In this document: piece after piece, positions 7,482-15,765 of the stretch
How positions within the stretch are numbered: position 1 is the stretch's first letter
Layout: every line of letters starts with the position of its first letter
Source of the DNA: Prosthecobacter dejongeii
GTDB lineage: Bacteria; Verrucomicrobiota; Verrucomicrobiia; Verrucomicrobiales; Verrucomicrobiaceae
NCBI RefSeq assembly: GCF_014203045.1
Contig: NZ_JACHIF010000004.1
Coordinates: 290,943 to 354,942, forward strand
DNA: 64,000 nucleotides
Reading direction: 5' to 3'
The notes under the pieces: generated by a model
What the model saw: the letters and a program-made list of their open reading frames with translations, nothing else
Told to the model about the DNA's origin: nothing
The model's database searches: none
Position numbers and translations under genes: made by a program

Positions 7482-8897
7482 ATGGTTATTCCTTTTGCTC
7501 ACTTTTCGTCTCGTCCGCGTCTTGTAAGAACCGGCGTGGTGAAGTTTTTTCGTGGATTTTCTATCTTGATGTTGCTGGGGACTTTGGCAATTGCTCCCCT
7601 AGCTTTTTCACAGCAGTCTGTGACAAATGTTCCTATCAGAGCTTTAGATGCTCTCGCCAGTGAAAATATCTGGCAAATCACGACGGATCAATTTCAGCAG
7701 CATTTTGAAAAGATTGGCCTGCAATGGCTTTCTGAAAAACGCGATCAAGCACGTTTTTTTGGTCCCGGGCTGAGTTTGTGGCAAGGGCAGCTCAAGGTGA
7801 CTGAAGCGATTGTTAATTTCAGTTCCGAAGGCCAGCCTAATCGCATCAGCCTTTCTATTTTTAATCGTGGGGATAGTGACAGCGAGTTTGTAAATCGCGA
7901 GAAATTTGAAGCTTTAGTTGAAAGTCATCGGACTAAGATTGGCCAGATCCTAGCGGTGTCTTCAACGGAGCGCGGGAAGGACAAAACTTCGGCTGTTGCT
8001 GCTGAGGGTTACGTTTGGGTCAAGCCTCCTACGGCTTACCTCCTCGAATATTCCTTCCAGCGAGAGGTAAAGTCTCGCGACTTACCGTTTCGTCCAGAGT
8101 TTATCCGTTTATTGATGGCTCCGGTTCCTAAAACGGGGACGACCCCAGGAGGGGGGGCTGTGGCTGCTAAGGCATCTTCAGTCACGAAGGACTCTCTAGC
8201 GACGAATTTGAAGCGTGAGGAAAATGGGGATGTCGTCATTGCAAATGTCCCGATGGTGGATCAGGGGCCCAAAGGTTACTGTGCAGTCGCTACTGCGGAG
8301 CGGGTTTTTAAATACTATGGTATCCCCGTAGATCAGCATGAGATGGCCCAGGTGGCTGATAGTAGCAGCGATGGGGGAACAAGCCCGGCTAAGATGTATG
8401 AAGCTTTGAATAAGCTGGAAGGGCGTCTTCGGGTACGAGTCAGAGTCATCGAAAATTGGGATTACAAGACGTTCATGGACATGGTGGGAGATTACAATAA
8501 AGAGGCCAAACGAGCTGATAAGCGTGAGGTCAGCGCGGCCCCACGTGGTGGCACCATTTACATTGATGAGATCTATGGTGCTATGGATGGTGAGGTTCTC
8601 AAAACCTCACGTATTGGCCGTGACCGTTCAGGCTTTGGCAAATTCCAGCGCAGCATTACTGGGTTGGTTGATCAGGGAATCCCCGTCATGTGGGGTGTAA
8701 TGCTAGGGCTCTTGCCTGAGCCGGAAATTCCCCAGGCTTCAGGAGGTCACATGCGCCTCATTATTGGCTACAACCTCAAAACCAACGAGTTTCTGTACAC
8801 CGACTCTTGGGGGGCTGAGCACGCTCTGAAACGCATGCCGATTGCCAATGCCTATACCATGACCACGGGCATCTATTACATGGAGCCGATGAAGTAG
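7482..8897 (+). CDS. Secreted C39-like cysteine peptidase
   Basis: The 471-residue protein has an N-terminal basic stretch, then a hydrophobic segment (FSILMLLGTLAIAPLAFSQQ) that looks like a signal peptide. Residues ~60-230 have no recognised domain. The C-terminal part starts VPMVDQGPKGYCAVATAERV with Cys267, followed by His423 in GGHMRLIIGYN and Asp441 in YTDSWG. This is the Cys-His-Asp triad of papain-like C39/C39_2 peptidases. Without an ABC transporter beside it, it is more likely a free secreted or periplasmic peptidase than a bacteriocin-processing domain. The upstream terminator suggests its own promoter. Confidence 0.75.
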   Translation: MVIPFAHFSSRPRLVRTGVVKFFRGFSILMLLGTLAIAPLAFSQQSVTNVPIRALDALASENIWQITTDQFQQHFEKIGLQWLSEKRDQARFFGPGLSLWQGQLKVTEAIVNFSSEGQPNRISLSIFNRGDSDSEFVNREKFEALVESHRTKIGQILAVSSTERGKDKTSAVAAEGYVWVKPPTAYLLEYSFQREVKSRDLPFRPEFIRLLMAPVPKTGTTPGGGAVAAKASSVTKDSLATNLKREENGDVVIANVPMVDQGPKGYCAVATAERVFKYYGIPVDQHEMAQVADSSSDGGTSPAKMYEALNKLEGRLRVRVRVIENWDYKTFMDMVGDYNKEAKRADKREVSAAPRGGTIYIDEIYGAMDGEVLKTSRIGRDRSGFGKFQRSITGLVDQGIPVMWGVMLGLLPEPEIPQASGGHMRLIIGYNLKTNEFLYTDSWGAEHALKRMPIANAYTMTTGIYYMEPMK

Positions 8898-9035
8898 ATT
8901 CGCCACGCGGCATATGACCGAATAAACGCCCGTCAAATGAGTTGCTGATTATTGCATAATACATAGTGGTAATTCACCGCTATCTGTACTGACAGACGGA
9001 ATTAGTGTCCGGCGTTTGACTTTCCTCGTGTTCAT

Positions 9036-10182
9036 TTAACAATGATACTTGGCCTTCAGCGAATCTGTGGTGCTGGGTAGAAGCGTCGTTTTTACGTTGC
9101 CATCGCCCTGAGCAGACAGCCATTCGCTGAAGGTTTTTTTCATCTTTGTAACGCAAGAGTTCCAAGGACTCAGCAGCTTTCATTTCCGTCAAAACAAACT
9201 CTGGCATCCGCCCATAGATTGATTTTGCTTCCAGAGCGGTCTCGCCATTTTCTTCCCGGGTGGTGAAATAGGCTGCGATGGGACCCTGGTCTGTGGGAAT
9301 GGTGGTGATGATGGAAAAGGCCTTGGTATCCCCTGGCGAGATGTAAACCATCATGGGGTCATTGAGGGCTCCGGGCAGTTTTTTCAAGGCCTCTAGCTTC
9401 AGCTCAGAATGCTTTCCACGCTTCTTGCGGATCTTGCTCTGGCGAATGCGCAGCGGTATTTCAGGCAGGCCTGCTGCTTTTAAAATAGCCCCAGGTGGAC
9501 CTATTTCCAGGATAGCGTTGGGAGGCAGTTTTTGTCTGAAGGCAGCTTCAATGTTATCCGCGTATGGCACTGGCCTAACACTGAAGGTGGAACCAATGAT
9601 CTTGAGAGCCGCTTGCTCCACAGCCACCACATGGGCAGCTTCTTCAGTAAGGCCGAGGGATTCATTGAGGAAGGCTTCGAGGTTCCCTAGCTTGCCCTCA
9701 CGCTGGGCTTTGGCTAGGCGGGCGGCCTGGCGCTGGCGCTCCACGTCGAGCCGCTCGTAAAGGGTGGTGAGGGTGGTCTGGTCTCCAGCGGCTTGGGCCT
9801 CGGTTTCAAGATCGGCCAGGGTGAGGCTGCACTGGCTGAGGGTGAAGCGCGCTCCCTCGGCGGCGTTTTGGCTGAAGGCTTCGAAGACGGCGAAGGTGCG
9901 CTCATCTTCCTGGATGCCGAGATCAGCGACCTGACTGCGAAAGAGGGCCATGGCCTGCTCCGCTGTGGGGAGGAGGGCGGCGGTGCCATCGGCAACATTG
10001 GAGACTTCCCACTGCTGGCCGACTTTGCGGATGCTGATGCCGGCGTGCTGGAGCTGCTGCTGCTCGGCCTGCTGGGTGCGGTGCTGGATGCGCAGGGCGG
10101 CGGCCTGGCGTTGCTCAGTGGTGGCGGTATCGGCATGGCCCGTGGGCTGGGCGAGGCGGGGGAGGAGGCGCTGAGCCCTCAC
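9036..10182 (-). pseudogene. Displaced toxin module with PBECR/MuF-C-like C-terminus, frameshifted
   Basis: Read from GTG 10182, the frame gives an Ala/Gln-rich coiled-coil part and then a segment shared with the module at 10814-12985 (KLGNLEAFLNESLGLTEEA, then KIIGSTFS). It ends in LRIRQSKIRKKRGKHSELKL...LPGALNDPMMVY, which resembles the phage MuF C-terminal / PBECR nuclease-like toxin domain. At a run of seven A (plus-strand T7, 9134-9140) the frame leaves the family pattern. With one extra A it would continue KTFSEWLSAQGDGNVKTTLLP and stop at 9036; the uncorrected frame runs on to 8980 with unrelated residues. The 5' part lacks any phage-protein N-terminus, so this looks like a displaced C-terminal piece of a polyvalent protein. 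It could be phase-variable, decayed or a sequencing error. Confidence 0.6.
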
Positions 10183-10312
10183 CAGACCGAATTGATATGA
10201 ATCAATCTTTGGTTAGAATCAATATGCGCTCCCAGATGAGGTGTCTGTGCCGTTTGAGTCTGCGGCTTGCGTCGGAATCCCTGCAGATGGGGACCCCTTC
10301 AAGGGGCAGAGC
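10175..10312. repeat. Long direct repeat, copy 1 (front of toxin module A)
   Basis: About 140 bases recur at 12978-13115 in the same orientation with roughly 85% identity by eye. The shared core includes GCGCTCCCAGATGAGGTGTC and a small hairpin (CCCC/GGGG arms, 10293-10308). The repeat ends at the GTGAGGGC start of the minus-strand toxin module; beyond that point the two modules differ. It separates the immunity-like gene at 10419-10808 from module A. Confidence 0.8.
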
Positions 10313-10418
10313 CGAAGAAATTCAAGTGAGGCTTTAGTCTTTCTTGAGCAAAACTCCTGACCTCTATGAGATCAGAAGTTTTTGTTTGTAGGGACTACTT
10401 CACTTTCATAGGCAAAGA
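10313..10418. other. Spacer between repeat copy 1 and immunity gene
   Basis: Short AT-richer spacer after the immunity-like gene. I saw no gene and no strong terminator in it. Confidence 0.3.
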
Positions 10419-10808
10419 CTAATCCTGGATGTGGAGCTCAAAGGACTGAGCCTGGAGCTCTAGGCTTAACCAGGCGGCGGGAGCATCCAGCTTGACTCCT
10501 TCCAAGTAAAAATCCGTGAAGGTTCCGGTGCTAGGCCATTGGTTAGACTCCACCTGCGCAGGGCCAAACCCACCTTCCTCCGGTGTTTTCAGATAAGGAC
10601 AAATTGTCAGCTTGTAGGACCTGACTTTGTTAAAGACAATCTGGGCCTTTGGGCACTTTTTGCCGTAAATGGCATAACCAGGATGTGCTTCCATGAATTC
10701 GAGCCCGCTCAGGATTTCGATGATTGTCCGCTCCGCCTGGAAGGTCATTTTTCCATAGACGGTATCCATCGTATGCAGGTCATCAAAGTGTGTGAGAAAT
10801 ATACTCAT
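10419..10808 (-). CDS. Putative immunity protein for the methyltransferase-like toxin
   Basis: The 129-residue protein (MSIFLTHFDDLHTMDTVYGK) has no signal peptide or membrane segment and no domain I recognise. It begins five bases after the stop of the toxin module at 10814-12985 on the same strand. Size, position and lack of other function are what is expected of a cognate immunity protein of a polymorphic toxin. It is rich in aromatic and acidic residues near the C-terminus. The immunity role is inference from context only. Confidence 0.6.
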   Translation of the reverse strand: MSIFLTHFDDLHTMDTVYGKMTFQAERTIIEILSGLEFMEAHPGYAIYGKKCPKAQIVFNKVRSYKLTICPYLKTPEEGGFGPAQVESNQWPSTGTFTDFYLEGVKLDAPAAWLSLELQAQSFELHIQD

Positions 10809-10813
10809 AACAT

Positions 10814-12985
10814 TCAGTCGTTAATCTTTTCAATGATGGTTGTCATCACCGCCTTGTGAAATAACTCTCTTCCATCTGTTGTCTTAAAGAAATGAACTTT
10901 GAAATCTTCCGCCAAAGCGGTCTTCTCAACAACAAGTTTAAATCCCATCTCTTTTAAAACTTGGTTTTCGGGCACCTTGATAAACTTATTACCCTTGGTG
11001 CCATTTATAACGATTCGTCCTCCCTTTTTTAATACTTTGGAAGCCTCTATGAGCCACGCTTCCATAGGGAGGCCATAAGGATTGCTCGCCACTATGAGAT
11101 CCTGACTTTTAGGGGCAAAATGCCGGGAGATATTTTCGACCGAATCCTTTATTCCTTGCTGGGCTCTCAGATCCACATTAATCGCCCCTGGAATCTGGCT
11201 ATTTTCCCCACCGAACACCTCCACGATCTGTTGGCCCGGCACGAACAGAGGCGAGGGTAGCCGAGTGTAATCCTGGGAGCGGCTATTTCCTTCACCGGGC
11301 GGAACTTTGCCTGACTGAGACGTTAGACCTTCGGGTCCTTTGGTCCCCTCATTGCCAGGGTTCACAGGCTTTTCGCCAGACGGTATAAAGGATGACAAAC
11401 GTGCTGTAGCATCCCCTGCCTGCGTAGCGCGTGGCTGGGCGAGGTAATCGGTGAGCTGGGTGAAGCGTTTTTCAATCTCGGTATGGCGGGCAGCGGCGGT
11501 GCTCAGGCTGCTGAGCTGGAGGAAGCCGCCTAGCTGGGCACGGACCTCGGGCGGCAGCACGGTAAGCACGGCATCCAGGCTGCGCAGGGCCTGCTGCTGG
11601 GCGCTGGTGGATGTGGGCTGTGCAGCCCAGGTGGCGTGTGCGGTGGCCAGGTGCTCATGTGCACGCTGGAGCAGGGCGGGCTGCTGTTCAGGCTGTGCCT
11701 GCACCTGCTCTCCTAAGTCTGCGGAGAGGGCCTCTAGACGATCACTGAGGATCAGCTCTGCTTTATCCTCAGACTTGACTCCAGCCATAAAATCAGTTAG
11801 GCTAAAGCTAAGCTTGGTCGCAGCCGATGACGGTGCCGATTGTTCGCTCGGTTCCCCATCGTTGAAAGCCTCCAGTGCATCGCGGACCTCCAGGGCCTCC
11901 AAGGAATACATTCTTGGAGGCTCTGCTGTTTGTAAAAGGTAGCGAACTGTCATCAAAACATGACGCCGTTGGCCGTCCGGAAACACAGCCCATGCATAAC
12001 GTCGCTCATAGAAGGCAACATCCTTTCCTTCAGAGTCGGGCTTTCTGGCAAGCACTTCTGAGTTTTCCAATAGTTCAGGAAGTGCAGCCACTGCCTCAAA
12101 ATGAGCAGCCACATTTTCTCCCTCATAAACTTTCACTTGCTTCATTTTATTGACACCGCGCTGTGAAAGCACAAACGGCGCAGGCATCCTTGCTGCAATT
12201 AATGGCGCAGTTGCAGTAAGCCAAGAGCGCCCTTCCTGAGCCACTTCTTTGGGTGATCCTGAGCGCAGACTAATGCCCTCTAGTTGCAATACTGGAGGCG
12301 CTTTTGAGGGAACATTAAACTCTGCATTTTCAATTCTTAAACGAAGGCTGAAGGTGGAACCAATTATCTTCAGGGCTTCACTCTCCACCCCCGCCACATG
12401 AGCGGCTTCTTCGGTGAGGCCGAGGGATTCATTGAGGAAGCCTTTGAGGTTCCCTAGCTTGTTTTGCGCTGGGCTTTGGCCTGGCGGGCGGCCTGGCGCA
12501 GGCTTTCGCGGAAGAAGTCCAGGGTGTCTTGCAGCCGGGCCATGAGGCCGGGTGCGCTGCCCTGCTGCGCGGCCTGGCGCAGGCGCTGCCGCTGCTGCCG
12601 CGCGTGGCTGGCCTCTTGGCTGCGCACGGCCCGGCTGATGGGGCTGCCGTGGCGGGTGCCTGTGGCCCACAGGCGGGCGAGGTGGGAGTAGGCCTCAATG
12701 ATGGCGGTGGGGCTGTCCCCATGCAGGTAGGTGTCTCCGGTGGCTAGCTCCACTTCCCGGATGTTGGCGGCGAGGGCCTCCAGGCTGGTGCGGTTTTGAT
12801 TGACGAAGAGGCGGGCGTCGTTTTCGGACTTTTCCTCGACGAGGCCGATGGCGCGGGCCCCCTGGTGGATGCGGCTGGCGTAGGTGGCGAGGCCTTGTTT
12901 GAACTCGGTCACGGACTGGCCCAGGACGTTGAGATCGGCCAGGGTGAGCTGGGCGTTTTTTTTGACGTTGGCGATCCGCCCTCAC
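10814..12985 (-). pseudogene. Displaced polyvalent toxin module: LPD3-like plus methyltransferase-like tip, frameshifted
   Basis: The coding frame starts at GTG 12985 in the repeat junction but is out of frame until a run of eight A (12956-12963). It then reads NAQLTLADLNVLGQSVTEFK and runs to 12466, where a one-base loss at AAAA (12462-12465) shifts it. From there KLGNLKGFLNESLGLTEEA continues to 10814. Domains in order: coiled-coil, the segment shared with module A, an LPD3-like region (AAHFEAVAALPELLENSEVL to RRHVLMTVRYL), a Gln/Ala-rich linker, and a C-terminal class I methyltransferase-like fold (FGGENSQIPGAINVDL, DLIVASNPYG, VLKKGGRIVING). Such tips occur as polymorphic-toxin C-termini. 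The off-frame 618-residue reading that starts near 12670 has a nonsense N-terminus. Confidence 0.6.
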
Positions 12986-13115
12986 CAGGCCGAATTGACA
13001 TGAACCGATCTTTGGTTAAAGCGCACAATGCGCTCCCAGATGAGGTGTCTGTGCCGTTTGAGTTTGGGGCTGCTTCCGAATCCCTACAGATAGGGACTCC
13101 TTTAAGGAGCAAGGC
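12978..13115. repeat. Long direct repeat, copy 2 (front of toxin module B)
   Basis: This is the second copy of the ~140-base repeat seen at 10175-10312. Its hairpin reads CTCC TTTAA GGAG where copy 1 has CCCC TTCAA GGGG, a compensating base-pair change. It lies between a strong hairpin terminator (13126-13157) and the start of the large toxin module. Confidence 0.8.
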
Positions 13116-13125
13116 GGGAAACTAA

Positions 13126-13159
13126 AACCTGGCAAAGCACCGCTTTGCCAGGTTTTTTA
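13126..13159. terminator. Strong hairpin, probably bidirectional terminator
   Basis: A perfect 11-bp stem (CCTGGCAAAGC / GCTTTGCCAGG, loop ACC) is followed by TTTTTT on the plus strand and by TTTTAG on the minus strand. It sits just after the toxin-tip remnant read on the minus strand, so it probably ended that gene. Confidence 0.8.
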
Positions 13160-13161
13160 TT

Positions 13162-13327
13162 GTCAGTGTGCCTTTTCCACAATCGATTGTGCGCCAAATG
13201 GATGCTTCGCCATGTCAGGTGGATATTGGCTTATAAGCACCCAATTTTGGTCCAATCCTTTACCATCTGCGGTCACAACCAAAACTGAATCCATCTTCTT
13301 GTTAGGCCAATGAATGTTACGCCTTTA
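13162..13327 (-). pseudogene. Remnant of a toxin C-terminal tip
   Basis: A short minus-strand frame closed upstream by TAA encodes RRNIHWPNKKMDSVLVVTAD followed by GKGLDQNWVLISQYPPDMAK and a C-terminus ending SIVEKAH, then TGA. It has no start or upstream domains, reads like the end of a globular protein, and stops right before a terminator. Its place in the toxin array suggests a lost toxin tip. I do not recognise the family, and a chance frame is possible. Confidence 0.35.
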
Positions 13328-13331
13328 TTCG

Positions 13332-13350
13332 GGTGCCAGTGTCAGGCACC
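13332..13350. repeat. REP-like hairpin
   Basis: GGTGCC and GGCACC arms around AGTGTCA form a short hairpin. The motif GGTGCCTGACACT is common in bacterial REP-type palindromes. It separates the tip remnant from the orphan immunity gene and could mark a recombination joint. Confidence 0.45.
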
Positions 13351-13377
13351 TGCCTCTTCACACTTGGGTGATTTCGC

Positions 13378-13761
13378 TCAAGATTGAGCCTCACTTTTCC
13401 ACCAGCTTTTTCCGCCACCGTCAGGAAGGTCATCTTCAAAATGACAAGCGGCGACGGCAGGGATCTTTTGCTCCCACAAACCGGTCAAAAGCTGGCTGAT
13501 ACCTTCCACATAGGTGGCTTTATCCGTGGACGCTACAGGTTCGATTTCCAGCTTGTAGCGGTAGTATAAAAATAAGTCTTCTTCTCCCGCTTCCCCGAGG
13601 CCTGAATCTATGTTCTTACCAAAATAGATCTCTGCCCAAGGACACTGTATATCACATAAGATCTCCAATCTTCCTTTCACAAGCCTCGCAATGGTTTCAC
13701 CTAACTCAGACTTTTGTCGATTGAACTCAATAAAGACACTGCAATAGAAGTCGTCAGTCAT
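13378..13761 (-). CDS. Orphan immunity-type protein
   Basis: The 127-residue protein ends with YVEGISQLLTGLWEQKIPAV then ACHFEDDLPDGGG. This resembles a family of small immunity-like proteins common beside polymorphic toxins (often mis-labelled 1,4-dihydroxy-6-naphthoate synthase), which share a late A-C-x-F-E-D-x-L-P motif. No signal peptide or membrane segment is seen. No intact toxin lies directly upstream, so it looks like an orphan immunity gene left by cassette replacement. The family match is from memory. Confidence 0.6.
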   Translation of the reverse strand: MTDDFYCSVFIEFNRQKSELGETIARLVKGRLEILCDIQCPWAEIYFGKNIDSGLGEAGEEDLFLYYRYKLEIEPVASTDKATYVEGISQLLTGLWEQKIPAVAACHFEDDLPDGGGKSWWKSEAQS

Positions 13762-13996
13762 GAATCAAAACAAGGGTGTTCTTCGGGAGGGTCAGTTGCG
13801 GGGCCTAGGCGACAATCTTGCAGAGGACTCACTGCATCGCAAGAATCCGTGAGGCTTCAAGGGGTTTATAGGCTTGATCCACGCGAGCCCGTTCAGGTAA
13901 AATCAATGGCGTCGTCTCCAACCTTTTCCGCCAATGTCCTCTCCATCTCCCCATTCCCCTGAAGACTCTTGAAACGATCAAAGTTGTGAAGAGTTG

Positions 13997-14536
13997 ATGA
14001 ATGAAGCCATCCGCCTTGAAATGATGCATCAGGGCCTGCCTGAGCGCGAGGCGGATGCCGTGCGCGCACGCTTTGAGTCTTTGGCCCTCACCTGCTCCTT
14101 CCTCCGCAAGGCTGATTTCGCCGCCTTCACGCGCAGCTTTCGGGGCATGTGCGCTAACCGTGAGTTGCACCCTCTTGCTCTGGAGGCTTTCTTACGTGCC
14201 GCCTGGAAAGCTAGTGATGAGGATGCCAAAGGCCTGCGCCTCATCCCCGGCAAAGCGGAGATCCAGGCGCGAGCACGCGAAATGAGGCGAGCCATGATCC
14301 TGGATACCGAACAGTCCTGGGCCTATGAAGGCCTAAACGTCCAGTTCCGATCTGACTTGGAGGAGGGCGAGGACCCCGCTCTCTTGGCCATCTCTTATGG
14401 CCAGCCAGCTCATCTCAACCTAGACGAAATCCGGGAAGGTATGCGCGAGTACATTGAGAGCGGGCGCTTGGAAGCCAAGTTTGCCAGGATCGCGGCAGAT
14501 TTTGAAAAGCAGCAGGCCCAACGGTCTCACAGTTAG
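13997..14536 (+). CDS. Hypothetical protein, about 180 residues
   Basis: The product starts MNEAIRLEMMHQGLPERE and is helical and charged, with a C-terminal EIREGMREYIESGRLEAKFA. There is a weak GAAGAG just upstream of ATG 13997; a TTG one codon earlier is less likely. I recognise no domain. It is the only plus-strand gene in the toxin array and runs convergently toward the Fic gene with 27 bases between stops. An antitoxin role for the Fic protein is conceivable, but no S/T-x-x-x-E-G/N inhibitory motif is evident. Confidence 0.55.
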   Translation: MNEAIRLEMMHQGLPEREADAVRARFESLALTCSFLRKADFAAFTRSFRGMCANRELHPLALEAFLRAAWKASDEDAKGLRLIPGKAEIQARAREMRRAMILDTEQSWAYEGLNVQFRSDLEEGEDPALLAISYGQPAHLNLDEIREGMREYIESGRLEAKFARIAADFEKQQAQRSHS

Positions 14537-14563
14537 TTAGGCGAACCTCCCTTCATCCGTTCT

Positions 14564-15205
14564 TCAATTCCTTAGAGTAACCTGTACAGGGAACGGTGGA
14601 CGGAGCACTTTCAGTGTGGATGGGCGCAAGCCGTACCTTTCCGCATGGTAGTTCATCAGTGGACCTAGGTTAGACGGCAGTTCTTTCAGCGCGTGCATGT
14701 AAACGGCGCGTGGCACATGCTGGGCTCTTTGAGTATTGGGAAGCAATTCTTTTTCCAAAGCAGAAGTCATCAAACGGGTCCATCGGCCATTGCCATCTTG
14801 GAAAGGATGGATGAGCACAAGCCGTGCATGAACGAAGCCCTGCAGCATTAGACGATCCGAAAGGCCTGTGGGCGTATCGATGCCCTCCAGATTTTTGGAA
14901 AGAGACTTCACTTGATTCGTCAGCAGTTGAAGCTCGGCCTGGATGTTTTTGCTATCCGCCCCCACTCGTCCGCTGAAGGCAGCTAGGTCACCAGGTTGCC
15001 GCAGTTGTCCTGCATGCGGGTAGATCTCATCAAAGTAGAGCCGATGCAATTTGGTCAGATCGTTCACTGCCCATTCTGAAAAGGGTTTGGAATGCTGCTT
15101 CAGGTAGTGTGACGCTGCCTGATACCCGCGCTCGGAGGCGGCTTGGAAATCTGCTTCCGTATGAATCTCGGGGAGGGTTTTCACCTGCTGAATTTCTTTG
15201 GTCAT
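14564..15205 (-). CDS. Fic-domain protein (AMP-transferase type)
   Basis: The 213-residue protein contains an exact Fic active-site motif HPFQDGNGRWTR with catalytic His133, and a flap-like YPHAGQLR at 63-69. Fic proteins usually transfer AMP from ATP to a Ser, Thr or Tyr of a target, and small ones often act as toxins or interbacterial effectors. ATG 15205 is preceded by GGAGA with a 10-base spacer, so it is preferred over an upstream in-frame start at 15394 whose extra residues look non-native. No inhibitory (S/T)xxxE(G/N) helix is obvious in the protein or its neighbours. It sits at the edge of the toxin array. Confidence 0.85.
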   Translation of the reverse strand: MTKEIQQVKTLPEIHTEADFQAASERGYQAASHYLKQHSKPFSEWAVNDLTKLHRLYFDEIYPHAGQLRQPGDLAAFSGRVGADSKNIQAELQLLTNQVKSLSKNLEGIDTPTGLSDRLMLQGFVHARLVLIHPFQDGNGRWTRLMTSALEKELLPNTQRAQHVPRAVYMHALKELPSNLGPLMNYHAERYGLRPSTLKVLRPPFPVQVTLRN

Positions 15206-15384
15206 ATTCGAATGTTCTCCAATATTAAGTAATTTATCCTTCAAAGGTAAACTCTCCTTGGCTGATGCGGGTCGCTCTTGTCTGCGGGTGTAATGCAGGG
15301 GGGCGATGATCCATTTGGCTGTCTTCGATGAGACAGACCAATGAGCTGTGCGTTGTGCTGGCGCTGACAATGACTGTCTCTTGT

Positions 15385-15576
15385 GGAGTGCCATCCTAGG
15401 TTCTTCAAGAAGGATGTTATCTCCGCATTCATCGCAAACCCAGGCTCCTCACCTGAATCCCTGGCCAGGCTTCTGACTTGTTCTTTAAACACTTGACGCG
15501 GGCTTCACGTTCCGGCTCATCGAGGGGCGGCAAGGGCTACTCGAATGTCCTCAAGGCTGGCGTTGTCACCGTTGAG
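15385..15576 (-). pseudogene. Decayed gene fragments upstream of Fic
   Basis: Three adjacent minus-strand pieces in different frames look like one broken protein: NGDNASLEDIRVALAAP, then LDEPEREARVK, then FKEQVRSLARDSGEEPGFAM and NAEITSFLKNLGW. Two one-base shifts would join them. No start or family is recognised. It may be the remnant of a partner of the Fic gene. Chance coding appearance cannot be excluded. Confidence 0.35.
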
Positions 15577-15765
15577 CTACAATCGATTTTAAGGTTTTCT
15601 CCAAACCGTACTTGAGGTCTTTGTACGGCGGTTTGTTCCAGCCTACTTACCGGAAATTCTTTTTCTGATTTACTACTCCATGAAAGGCTCCTGCGCGAAT
15701 GTCGCGGTGGCTAGGGTGTCCTGATTACTGCTCTAGAACGCTCGACGAGAGGTTTTGTCGAGCAT
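15577..15765. other. Intergenic, right edge of accessory stretch
   Basis: No gene seen. A small hairpin (GCTCGAC/GTCGAGC with outer CTAGA/TCTAG, about 15723-15773) overlaps the end of the EamA gene; it lacks a T-run, so a terminator role is uncertain. Confidence 0.35.

Noticed and set aside
12429..12985. Alternative starts for the large toxin (off-frame N-termini beginning MGHRHPPRQ or MRADRQRQ)
   Set aside because: They are Arg/Pro/His-rich nonsense compared with the helical frame NAQLTLADLN. They result from the A-tract frameshifts.
10175..13115. Integron-type attC sites or a phage attachment site as explanation of the paired repeats
   Set aside because: No integrase is in the window and the repeats lack recognisable attC R-boxes. 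The simple direct repeat at the module joint is enough for homologous recombination.
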